Assembly: GCA_037892935.1 (NCBI GenBank)
Contig: JAYXKI010000014.1
Coordinates: forward strand, 806,001-870,000
Source: Phlebopus portentosus
Lineage: Eukaryota; Basidiomycota; Agaricomycetes; Boletales; Boletinellaceae
Direction of reading: 5' to 3'
DNA: 64,000 nt
Position 1 is the first letter of the stretch, and every line of letters begins with the position of its first letter. Below, piece after piece: positions 21,309 through 31,779 of this stretch. The notes below the pieces were generated by a model, which was not told where the DNA came from, searched no databases, and saw only the letters and a list, made by a program, of their open reading frames with translations. Position numbers and translations under genes: made by a program.

Positions 21309-22326
21309 ATGTTCTTCTACAACAAAGCCGTCATTGCTTTAGCCGCGCTTACTTGCGCAGTGTCGTCTCGCCCTGTACCCTCATTTTTAAGGCGTGAAGT
21401 TCCCCAAGGTATATAACGTATCATCTTCCTCCCCGTGTCCAAGCGATACGAATGACTTTCAGAGCACAGTCACGAGAAGTTCTTGACCTCCGTGCGCACA
21501 AGCCTGAACAAGAACAACCCGGACGAGATTGTCGACCCCGTTTTCTCTCTGCTCGGTAACGCTGCTGCCGCCCAGGGATTGGGCAAGATCACGGTATGTC
21601 TCTAAGTCACTATATTTCGCGACATAGATCCTAAGTAAAGGAACAGGATACAGAATGTTTGCAGCAGGCAGTTGCAGACCAGGCGTTCACGAACGCGAAG
21701 GCCGATGAGGATGTTCAGGGTATGGTCGATGCTCTGATCTTCCGTGCGCTCGAACGTAACACTGGGTCTGTTGGCCTACAAAGTAACTCCTGTACGACCG
21801 TCCAAGCCGTGAACCCCGAGATTGCTGCTATCCAACAGGTGAGTGACTCCTGCCGCTACAATAGGCTACACAGCTCGCTGATTTATAAATGACTTCAGCA
21901 CCAAGATCCAGCATCTAACAATGCCGCCGAAACGAATCAGGCAATTACCTTGGAACTCGCAAGGCAAATTGCCGCTATCGGTGGCGACCCTCTCGACGCT
22001 CTCCAAGCTGGTACTTTCGCACCTGGTCAGATCGGCGACACAACAGGCGCAGGGAACACATGCGACGATGCCGACGACCCGGAGGGTGCATCTTCACGCA
22101 GGACTTGCTCGTAGAGGATGTCTCGGAGGACGATATCAATGCTGTAAGATTATAGGATTCGGTTTCTCTATCTTCTGATGTTAATGTTTTCCTCCAGGCT
22201 GTCGCTGATATCTCAGCTTCTGCATCTGACATTGCATCAACTGATGCAACCGCGGCTGTTGATGATTCATCAGCCTCTGCTACGGACGCTGCAGCAACGA
22301 TCGTGACTTCGCTGGTCTGTTCTTAA
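21309..22326 (+). CDS. Small secreted protein of unknown function
   Basis: The start at 21309 opens a signal peptide, MFFYNKAVIALAALTCAVSS, followed by RPVPSFLRRE, where a dibasic (Arg-Arg) site suggests Kex2-type processing. The mature part is helical and acidic: HEKFLTSVRTSLNKNN, DPVFSLLGNAAAAQGLGKIT, QQAVADQAFTNAKADEDVQG. Then ITLELARQIAAIGGDPLDAL and an Asp/Ala/Ser-rich tail ending LVTSLVCS-like (IVTSLVCS). There are about five cysteines (in TECLQQ, NSCTTV, NTCDDADDPEGC and the last VCS). Four introns of about 50-60 nt are inferred. No enzyme motif is visible and no GPI-type hydrophobic tail. The strong TATA promoter suggests high expression. It belongs to a type of secreted Agaricomycete protein that I cannot name. 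Confidence 0.8.
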
Positions 22327-22872
22327 TTACTGAGGGGATATCAACCGCTTCAACGACTACTTTTCTGTGGGACTTATGGATGTGTAGATTGTATAGTCAG
22401 GACGAGAAATACATGGTTTTTTTGAAAGTGAAGGATTGATCTTACGTTGCACGTATTACACGTACGCCAAGAAGTGGGTGGGGCTGAAAATTAAGTGTAG
22501 TACACGTGACCATTAATGCCGAGCATTGCCGAACTTTACTCTCACGGGCAATACCTTGGATCGACGGCAATAATTTCTGTCTGACTTAATCCAATACGGT
22601 CACTCGCTCTCTCCGCCTTACTCGGCGTCGCGCATCACAGCTGGCTCGATCCGTCTCACGACTCTGACGACATTCGTTCACGACGACCGCGACTTGTACA
22701 GCAGTTAGATACTGTGTAACTCTGGCGAATCGAGCCGACGGGGCTCCACTGATTATCATTGTTCCGATCCTACTCAGGTCAGGCCAAGACTCTCGACCTC
22801 TCGGCATTTTCGATTTGCAAGGTTATCTCGTCTTGTCGTCGCCGCGACTGCCGCGTCTTGAACTCGCCCACC
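22327..22872. other. Intergenic, promoter of the antiporter gene
   Basis: This 546-bp region contains a CACGTG E-box at about 22503 and another ACACGTA near 22459. The last 280 bases are GC-rich with CG-dense segments. No gene is supported. Confidence 0.4.
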
Positions 22873-25588
22873 ATGACGTTCAATCCAGTAAGCTGGGCCG
22901 CTTTCCTTGTCCTCTTCGCCTGCTTACTGAACGTCCTTGCCTTTTCTCAGTTTGAAGTTTCCATTCCCCATATTGTATATGCCGTCATCGGTGGCTTCGT
23001 TGTTATCGTGCGTGTTTCCGCATAAATTTTCTTTTGGTGCTCTTATTGACGGATATTAATAGTTTGGCATGTTCTCTCTCCTTATCCGAGAGAAAGTGAG
23101 TTCACCTCGACTTGCCGAGTCTTGTAGAGATTAACCATTTGTGGCTTTCCTTTCAGCTTTACATTGGAGAGGCGCCGCTTGCCTTCCTGTTTGGCATCAT
23201 CATTGGTCCATATTGCGCAGACATCTTCAACCCTAGATCCTGGGGCGGAGGGGATCATGAGACAGTTAATTCAATCACGTTGGAATTTACTCGTGTCGTC
23301 CTTGCGATAGGTGTGTTTGCAATTGGCGTCGAGTTGCCCAAGGCATACATGGCCCGACATTGGAAGAGTTTGTTTTTCTTGCTGGTGCCGGTTATGACTT
23401 TCGGTTGGATAGTTTGTGCCGGTCTCATTTTTGCTCTTATTCCCGGGCTCAGCTTCTTGTCTTCTCTGGCAGTAGCCGCATGCCTTACGCCCACGGATCC
23501 CATCCTTGCCGCCGCTGTCGTCGGAGGAAAGTATGCGGATAAACACGTGCCTGCTCACTTGCGCCATCTTCTGGCCGCTGAGAGTGGATGCAATGACGGT
23601 GCCGCCTTCCCGTTCTTGTATCTCGCCCTTTACCTCGTCCTAGACCGTAGTGACAGAGCTGCAATTCAGGATTGGTTTCTTATCACCTGGTTCTGTAAGT
23701 TATCGGTAAAGCTTTAGCTGATTGTCATCTGACAATATCCTTTTCCTTAGACGAGGTACTTTTAGGGACGGTCTTTGGAGCGCTTATCGGTATTGCGTTT
23801 CGTCACCTGATGAAGTTCTGCGAACGGAAGGATCTCATCGATAGGCAGTCCTACGTTGCCCAATACGTCGCGCTCGCGATGCTTGTCATTGGTGTTACTA
23901 CAATGCTGGGAAGCGATGATCTTTTGGCGGCTTTCTCATGTGGGGCAGCTTTTGCTTGGGATGGTTTCTTTAATCGTCAGACAGAGCAAGCCGTATTTTC
24001 GTCCGTCATAGATTTGCTTTTCAACATCGCTGCCTTCATTTTCATTGGAGCTTGGATGCCATTTAGCGACTTTGCCAACGAGGAGCTCACACTATCCGTT
24101 TGGCGACTCATCGTCATCGCGATACTCATTCTTCTACTACGCCGGCTTCCTGTCGTAATAGCACTCTATAAGTGGATACCTGACATCAAGACATTCCGCG
24201 AAGCAGTCTTCAGTGGCCACTTCGGACCGATTGGTGTCGGCGCTGTCTTCATTTCGACACTCGCAGCAGAACATCTTCCGACTCCGCACGAATCCCATGA
24301 CGTACAGAATAACCAATCAGAGCTTCTTGCGGCCTCGATTCAGCCCATTGTCGCCTTTATGGTGCTTACTTCCATTACTATCCATGGACTGTCCATCCCG
24401 TTCTTCTCCCTTGGCCGCCGTGTACACTCAGTTTCACGAACATGGTCTCGTCATCAGTCTATAGATCCCTTGGGTCCGGAGTGGGCTATGCACACTCGCA
24501 GAGCTTCTCGTCCGGAAGACATCGTCATCAATCGCGACAGCACTTTAGAGCGTGGAGAATTCAGACACGGCCTGATTGACGAGAAGGAGCACCATCCAGC
24601 TGGCATTCTTGAGCACGAAAGAATCAGCGACTCTCCAACAACTCCAAGTAGCTCACTGCCATCAAAAACAGGTGATCCCGAAGTCCGTACTGAGGGACGC
24701 CCCGATGAGCCGCCCGATACTGATGCTTTGGAAGAAGAGTGGAGGGAAGGCTCAGACGTTGTTATAGAAAGACAACCTGCCCCTGGAGAGGAAGTAGAAG
24801 TTCAGGTGAAACGGGGCGCTGCGGCAAAGAAAAGTGATGAAGGAGAAGTTTTGCGCACTTTCCGTGGCTCACCGGGCGAAGTCGAACATTCTGTTATGCG
24901 TCTCAAAGAGAGATTGAAGGAGAAGGCGGAGCAGGAAAAATACGAGGTCGAAGAAGTTGCTAAGGACATTTCCGAAGAGGTAGGAAGACGAGTCAGAATT
25001 GCGGGCATAGACACCCATGCTTCTCCGTCCGATTCGCCGAGAGCCGGTGACCGTTCGCCAGTGCGCACAAATTCTCACAACGATGATGAAGAAGGCTGGG
25101 CGTCGGAAGGAAGTGATCAGAGAAGCAGACCTAGTAGTAGCAGAGGATTGCACGATTCTACTGATGAGTCGCCTCATAAACGCTCCAAGTCTCCGAAGCA
25201 TAAGCCTGGAATCAAATCACATGGACATGGTTCTCGGCGGCATCGTACTTCGTTCAGGCGAAATCTCCTGGGCAAGGTCCGACCTTTGGCTCCATCAACC
25301 ATATCGAAGATTCCTGAGCCAGATATGGGTGACGACGATGAAAAGAACCATCGCGGTCGCCAAGGGTCTGCTGGGCTGCCTGAGAGAATTGGACATCGTA
25401 GACTAGAATCTCTCCGGGCCTCCGCACCATCCTCACCGCGCTCGGAATCTCCTGCTCGTTCGGTTCGTTCGGTTCGTTTTGCTTCAGATAGCGGAACGGC
25501 CACGCCGGCTGAAGAGCGGGATAGTCCTAGCACTCCTACAACAGGTCGACAAGTTGCATTCGATTTGCCTGACGAGCCAAGGCCATAG
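22873..25588 (+). CDS. NHA1: Plasma-membrane Na+(K+)/H+ antiporter, NHA1/Sod2 type
   Basis: This exchanger of the CPA1 NHA1/Sod2 group expels Na+, Li+ and K+ in exchange for H+. Start is ATG at 22873. Membrane segments follow from WAAFLVLFACLLNVLAF on, about 12 in all, up to near residue 430. Hallmarks are IGEAPLAFLFGIIIGP, ACLTPTDPILAAAVVGG, the ESGCNDGAAFPF motif with the essential Asp pair region, and FSCGAAFAWDGFF, HFGPIGVGAVF. Introns lie at about 23010-23061, 23095-23155 and 23694-23750. The exon from 23750 to 25588 is uninterrupted. The cytosolic tail, about 380 residues, is rich in Ser, Arg, Asp and Glu (for example RSVRSVRFASDSG), as in other fungal NHA1 proteins, where the tail acts in signalling and osmotic response. 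The gene looks complete. Confidence 0.93.
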
Positions 25589-25774
25589 ACTTTTTTTCTA
25601 ATCCATGCATTTTTTTTCCGTGTTTAGATGTTGACCTCTTAGCAATTGCTCTGGACTCGCATGCATTTGTTTCCTCTCTATATCCCTGGCATATTTTTTT
25701 TTTCGATCTGTAGTTCGTGGTTGCTCTGCAAGCAGACATATAGCATTATGGACGTGTAGAATGTGTTCATATCC
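25589..25774. terminator. Convergent 3' region between the antiporter and the amine oxidase
   Basis: Stop codons face each other across 186 bp with several T runs (25590, 25610, 25690), likely sites of 3'-end formation on the plus strand. Confidence 0.4.
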
Positions 25775-27753
25775 TCAAGAAATACAATGATCAATGTGTC
25801 TCAAGTCTACGAATAGTCCGATTGGAATTCTAAGAAGGTATAAAATGCATGAAAATAAAAATCCTAGCACTGTGCGTGCGCCACTTCCTTCGAAAATGTG
25901 GAACAAATATGCAATCCATGCATGACGAGGTCGTCGATCGGGATCTCTAACGTCGAACGGTGGGTTGACGCCCAAGTGCTCAACCACCACTCGCATGCCA
26001 GAGGTGAAACCATCTTCGTGGAAGCCGTAACGGAGATACGCGCCAGCGAACGAGATACCTCGTTTATTCTGGATTTTCTCCATTTCACCTTGAGCGGCTA
26101 TGGCCTGTAGATCAAGCACTGGGTGGTCGTATGCCCATCGCCCGATGATGGTGTCCTTTCGAGGCTCAAATGGGGAGTTCAGTGTGACAAGGATAGGCCC
26201 GTGCTCTTTCATCGGGATGTGTTGCAGGTCATTCATCCAGTCTGTTTCGTCCATTAGCAACGTGAGATAGAAAGCCTAGTAGTAAGATATCTTACAGGTT
26301 CTGGACCATTCGTGTTAGCAAGGGGAAGAGGATCGGGCATCAAGGACTCACAATGAGACGCGGTCAATGTTAGCCTTGATACGTCCAAACTTATCAACAA
26401 CGGAAGAGGATAAATAGTTCCAGCACGACCAAGCTAAATGGTTTTTCGGCATAAGCTGTCCGATTCAGCTACATGTACATAAATTGACACTGCAAAGGAT
26501 GAATTACCTGTTCGTCAGAATGTAGGACGGCCTCATTCTTGTTCCACTTGAATTTGCTAAGAATCCGCTCTTCTTCACTAGAAATGTTGCCTGCTCTGAG
26601 AATTCGGAGAGCGGTATCGGAGTGGCAGGCAAGGATGACATGATCGAACAGTTCAGTCCGATCGTTTGCCGTCTTTAATTCCAAATTATCCGACGATAAC
26701 AACTTCACAGATACGACAGGGGATGCAAGATGCAGATAATCCTTCTTTAATCCGCCAGCTATTTTGTCAACATAAACTTTGCTTTTGGATGATTAGTAAT
26801 CTCTGCGTAGTCGAACGAAAATGCCCACCTTCCACCGTGGATTGTCAACCATGACGGTTTACCAGTCACCTGGAGAAGATGATGATTATGCATGAATTGT
26901 ATCTAAAGGGTTGTACAATAAATAATGTATGCCTCTCAATCAATCGAATTGTACGTTGTCGCTCACCAAAGTACGGGCGGGGAAACCTAGAGAGCATTTG
27001 TCCGGAGAGGTACTCCATACCGCAGCGGTCATTGGCTGTACACAGTCAAACTTCAAATCGGGTTTCGTAAACGGGAAAAGACTCACAATAAGATAGTTGT
27101 CTCTGAACGAATCCGAGTAGCCATTGACTTCCAAATAACGACCAATTGACATGTCACGATCTTCATTGTTATCCAGAATAAGTTTCCGAGCACAGGCATT
27201 AAATCTCAGGACATCATATATTAGATTCCACATTTTGGGGTCCAAGAGTCTTGTCGGTTGACAGAAGACTGTAAAGAAGTTGCCACCAGCCCACTCGAAT
27301 TTCCCTGTATCGCGCGAAACGCTGAATGTCATTTCTGTCGGTAGAAGATGTACACCCTTGAGTTTCAAGAAACGTAAGAAATTGGGATATGTGACTGGGT
27401 TGAGAACAATCTATGAAAAGCATCAACGTGATGTTCTCACAAACAGCGATAACCGCTCACAAAGCCTCTTGGTTCCAGTGTTAGCAAAGAAACAGAAGAA
27501 AACGCTGGAGACATACGTATCAACTGCGACCGAGTTCGAGTGACGTGGGGATTTAAATTGCACGGTATTTGCATGTCCTCCTAGACGATCGTCTGCCTCA
27601 AATAAATGAACTTCATGACCACTGTATTCGTTGAGAAGCTGTAAAGAAAGGAATACAAAGTCATTAATTATAATGATTGAACACTGTTGACATGAATCTC
27701 ACCCAAGTAGCAGCAAGTCCGGAGACACCAGAGCCTATGACAGCGACCTTCAT
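25775..27753 (-). CDS. FAD-dependent amine-oxidase-like flavoprotein (COG2907 type)
   Basis: The start at 27753 opens the FAD Rossmann motif MKVAVIGSGVSGLAATW, completed by VHLFEADDRLGGHANTVQF in the next exon, the GxGxxG and second-GG motifs of the NAD(P)/FAD amine oxidase superfamily. Later segments are GFIVLN with YPNFLRF, FSVSRDTGKFEWAGG, PMTAAVWSTSPDKC, FDHVILACHSDTALRIL and FAGAYLRYGFHEDGFTSG, all typical of the bacterial and fungal COG2907 flavoproteins, some of which sit beside cyclopropane-fatty-acid synthases. The C-terminus has a hydrophobic stretch, TVLGFLFSCILYLLRIPIGL, which could anchor it in a membrane. About seven introns are inferred. The substrate cannot be read from the sequence. 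It is divergent from the nuclease. Confidence 0.85.
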
Positions 27754-28136
27754 GGTGGTGGTCTGTCCCAGGAAGAATGGCAGAGACGACCCCAAGTTTT
27801 GGATGACAGCGACCTTGGTCCCATAGTGATATGATGGTAGACACGCAGTGTGGGATTGATTCGGCAGGAGATTGGCAGATCAAGTTTGATCAGCGAGGGA
27901 TCGACGCAAAGGAGCAAACGTGCTTGCTATCGCTATCGAAAATAATGCATGTGGGACGAGTCAACTTTCTTTCTATCTCTTCTATGGTCTCTTCGCTTGT
28001 TCCTTTATACTATCTATTATTTTCTTGGATACTTCTCCCACATGCCTCAAAATGCCATCAAATACCACTCAGGCCCTCCTTAGGCTCAAACACCCACCAT
28101 CCCGGCTCCTCTGATACCTCACTCTCACTCAGTACA
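27754..28136. promoter_or_regulatory. Shared upstream region of the flavoprotein and nuclease genes
   Basis: The two starts diverge across 383 bp. The region is CT-rich on the plus strand near 27970-28130. No TATA box is clear. Confidence 0.4.
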
Positions 28137-30367
28137 ATGGGCTGTCCTCTTGTTGATCTTTCGCGCCAGTCACCCTTCATTTCGTCTGCGCTTCTCCTAA
28201 CTGTGTGCTTGCCTCTCCTTTCCTCGGCGACGTCGATCACAGACATTCAAGGTCCTTCCTTTCTATCTCCGCTGGATGGCCAGTCAGTCTCGGGTGTGCT
28301 GGGACTTGTCACCGCCAAAGTGAGCTATATTAAATATACATTGTAATGTTGTATTCTGAATGAGCTCATAGAGCACACAAGGCTTCTATATCCAAGGAAA
28401 CCAAGTTGATGATGATCGCGTTTCTAATGGGCTCTTTGTTTTTTCAACTTCGGCCAATGTCCTGAACCAGGTGGTGGTCGGAGATCTTATTACTCTCAAC
28501 GGCAGAGTACAGGAATTTCGCTCGAGTGCGAGCTACCTTTTTTCCACAGAAATTACAAGTCCAACAAATATCACGGTTCTTTCTTCGAACAATACTCTCA
28601 CACCTGTCGTTCTCGGAATAGACCGTAGTCCTCCTACCCAACAACTTTCTGCTCTTGATAAAGGAAGCGACGGCTTTCTTTCGGTTCCAAACAATCAAAG
28701 CTCTATCTCAGCGCAGAATTTGACACTGTCTCCAGATCTTTATGGGCTTGACTTCTGGGCGAGTCTTGAAGGACAGTTGGTTACGGTTCCGAACCCGACG
28801 GTAGTGGACTTCAATAACGATTTCGGTGAATTCTGGATCTACGGAGATTGGACCGTAACAGGAAAGAATTCCAGAGGTGGCATTTCGATGGTTTTCGGTG
28901 CGTATCTATCGCTCTCGAAGATGTTGGTTGATGCCAGTCTCAATCTGCTCCTTTCTTCTCAGGACCGGATGAAATTCCTGATGCGAATCCAGAAGTTATA
29001 ATTGTGGGATCCCCCCTTGACGGCAGTAGCAACCCCGATGTGGCGGTCGGACAAAAACTGACCAACATCACTGGCGTTATTGCACAGCAGTAAGGCCGAA
29101 GTACTAGCATTTCGTTCATATACTAACTTGGAAACATTTGAGGTTCGGGTTTTACTACGTCATCCCGACATCTGCTCCTACGATCCTCTCATCTCCGAGT
29201 TTTGACATTGCACCTACGACTATAGAGTCCTCGGATACGGATGCTTGTGTCCTCACTGTCGGCGATTATAACGTTCGTAAATTTCTATCACTTGCTAGAC
29301 GGTCGCACTTACCACAGATGAAGGTGGAGAACATGGCTCCAACCTCGTCACATATCAGCACAGTCGCCGAGCACATTGCTTCCTCACTAAATGCACCGGA
29401 TATCATGTTCTTGCAGGAAATCCAGGATAATTCAGGCCCGACGGACGACGGGACAGTTAGCGCCAATCTAACCCTTACGACGCTTGTCAACGCCATCGCG
29501 AATGCCACTGGGAACCGCTTGCGCTACAACTTTACGGAGATCCCTCCAGTCGACGGAGAGGACGGCGGTCAAACTGGTGGAAATATCCGTGTTGCCTATT
29601 TGTATCGTGGTGACAAGCTGAAGCTTGCTGGAAACGCAACTGCCGGCGGGTCACTGGATTCGACGTCCGTCCTCTTGGATGAAAACGGTAAGATAGACCT
29701 GGTGTGAGTCTTGCTTTTACCAGAAGTATGCAATGCACTTAGACTGGATAAAGTTTCAACCCAGGTCGAATAGATCCAACGAATTCCGCGTGGGCCAGCT
29801 CGAGAAAGCCATTAGTAGCCCTTTGGGAGTCTACTTTGCCTTCTAGCAGCGGAGAGCGGTTCTTCACTGTCAATTTGCACCTCACGTCGAAGGGAGGAAG
29901 CAGTTCGGTACAGGGAGATTATCGCTCTCCAGTGAATGCTGGCGTTGAGCAACGGACCAGCCAAGTCGAAGCAGTCGCGGCACGCTACCATTCCTTAAAC
30001 TTTCTGCTGAACCTCAAGCTGATGGGTGTTTTTACAGGCTTTCGTGAGATCCATTCTGGCTATCGACAGCGGAGCAAGCATCATTGTTGGAGGCGATTGT
30101 AACGAGTTTCTGATGACACGCTCTGTCTATGATTCATTCGATGGTGTACTGACGGATGTTGACGGGCTCGCGGGAGTCCCGGATGTCGAACGGTATACGT
30201 ACGTATATGACCAGAACAATGAACAGCTCGACCACCTCTTTGTCTCGAATGCAATTACGAGCCGGGAACTAGAAGTGGAACATATTCACGTTAATAATTG
30301 GGCGTCGAGTATTGATGCGCGGGCTAGTGACCATGATCCATCGGTTGCTCGAGTTGGAGTCTGTTAA
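28137..30367 (+). CDS. Secreted endonuclease/exonuclease/phosphatase-family nuclease
   Basis: ATG at 28137 begins a signal peptide with a hydrophobic core (SALLLTVCLPLLSSATS). An N-terminal OB-like region comes next, as in YhcR-type extracellular nucleases (GVLGLVTAKSTQGFYIQG, VVVGDLITLNGRVQEF). The catalytic EEP fold is shown by MFLQEIQDNSG (metal-binding Glu), VNLHLTSKGGSS, IIVGGDCNEFL (the GDxN motif) and ASDHDPSVARV near the C-terminus (the SDHxP motif). These residues fit a Mg2+-dependent phosphodiesterase acting on DNA or RNA outside the cell. Multiple N-glycosylation sequons occur in the middle (NGTL-like NNT, NQS, NLT). Introns are inferred at about 28321-28371, 28899-28963, 29090-29141, 29270-29330 and 29704-29765, with another near 29990-30038. 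Stop is TAA at 30365-30367. Close to the convergent glycosylase gene. Confidence 0.88.
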
Positions 30368-30443
30368 GATAGGACAGCGTGAGACATGATGATACCCGAT
30401 GTGACAAATGTATAATAAATGATAAACAATAAAGATGATCAAG
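30368..30443. terminator. Tight convergent 3' ends of nuclease and DNA glycosylase
   Basis: Only 76 bp separate the two stops. The AT-rich AATAAATGATAAACAATAAA at 30413-30432 contains polyadenylation-like signals for the plus-strand gene. Confidence 0.5.
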
Positions 30444-31537
30444 CTAAGGCGCAATGAGAGACGGAAGAGCTTCCAAGTAATCCTCGTCAAGAGGACCGAC
30501 GACCCCTCTATCCGGCTCCCATCTGCGATTCTCAAAATATGCCCATTTCCATTTCTAAAGTATTGTCCTGTCAAGGTCTAGATGAATAAGCCGGCAGATT
30601 AGACTTACAAGATAGCGGATGAGCTCCTTGTCTGTAGGTAAGACTCGTTTCCATTCGTCATCAGGAGCACAGAAAATACGATACGAATCTAGAGCATACG
30701 CTCCTGCTCCCGGGAGGTGCGATATCGGGGTAGGAGGGTAAGGCGTCTTCACAATCGCCTTTGCTCTCTGCGATCCTGGATGAACCTGTACGTAAACAAG
30801 TTCGGCTCGCGAGCGATGGAGTTTGTCTGGGCTTGGAGGTTCCGACAGGTAACATGAGCTCAACTTGATAAGTCGCTTGGCGCGAACGTCTTGAAGCCCG
30901 AGCGGTTGGATAAGTGCCCGTAACTCAGTCTCGTTTGCTAGGATGGATGGATATGTTAGTTGTTCTCAGGTTGCACTTGAGCACATACCGACGCTAAGGG
31001 CCTTCGCGCTAGGCCAGAGCTCCAGGATTCTCCAGAAGACGGGGATTGAAGTTCTACCAGTCGTTTTATTGAGAAGCATAACTGCGATCAGCAGTTTCCA
31101 CGGATCATCGGCCAGTTCCTCTTCAGAAAGGTGCATGTCAGCTCATGGGATGTGCTTGTTATTTCAGTTACAAAGTAAGCACCTTGTATAAGGATAGGCT
31201 TCGCGCGCTCTAACTTATATCTCAGATAAACAGCTTTGCGAAGCTCGAATGCATACAACGGATTTTGCAGCCTGACAAACTCTTCCTCGTACCATCGGAC
31301 ATCGTCCTCAGTCAGTGACTCTTCGCACGGCTTATCCATGTCAATATCCGGACCCATTGGTAAGTTAAGATGAAAGGTCATGAAATCTGGACGTTTAGAG
31401 AATCCGGCTTTCGAGGGAGAAATAGGATGGTCAAGTTCTAGCTTTACTTGATGTTTGGAGTTTCGTTGCTTGAAGTAAGGAGAGGTTACAACTGCGCGAT
31501 GAGTTCGCTTCTTGCGAGGAGTTTTTGGTGAATCCAT
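30444..31537 (-). CDS. HhH-GPD DNA glycosylase related to MBD4
   Basis: The protein resembles the glycosylase domain of MBD4, which removes T or U from G:T and G:U mismatches, including those made by deamination of 5-methylcytosine. Start is probably ATG at 31537 (MDSPKTPRKKRTHRAV). A second in-frame ATG at 31573 would add 12 residues. Family motifs after splicing are DPWKLLIAVMLLNKTTGRT, IPVFWRILELWPSAKAL, IQPLGLQDVRAKRLIKLS, and the helix-hairpin-helix with catalytic Asp, LPGAGAYALDSYRIFC, followed by PTDKELIRYLKWKW. No methyl-CpG-binding domain is seen. The N-terminal 100 residues are basic and variable, as in plant and fungal homologues. About four introns are inferred. The stop is TAG at 30444-30446. 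All expected key residues are present. Confidence 0.85.
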
Positions 31538-31779
31538 CCTGATAGACGACAACGACCTGACGAACGATCTCATTTCGGATTAAGCATGTTATGTAATACA
31601 GGTCCAAAATGAGCAATAAGATCTGCGCTTCGTTCGCCCTCAAAAATTTGAACTCGTAGACTCTTTACCACCACTACTGCGTGGGTAACCAGTTGCAATA
31701 GTGCTCCGTCTTGACCAGGTACCGATAGGAGGAGACACCTAGTATTTGGTCAGCATCGTCGAGGCAATCAAAACGAACC
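31538..31779. promoter_or_regulatory. Divergent promoter of the DNA glycosylase and MDN1
   Basis: The two starts diverge across 242 bp. I see no obvious TATA box or repeat. Confidence 0.4.

Noticed and set aside
29138..29330. In-frame continuation through the stretch after GDYNV in the nuclease gene
   Set aside because: The stretch reading RKFLSLARRSHLPQ is best explained as an intron with GT at about 29273 and AG before 29329; it does not match nuclease homologues.
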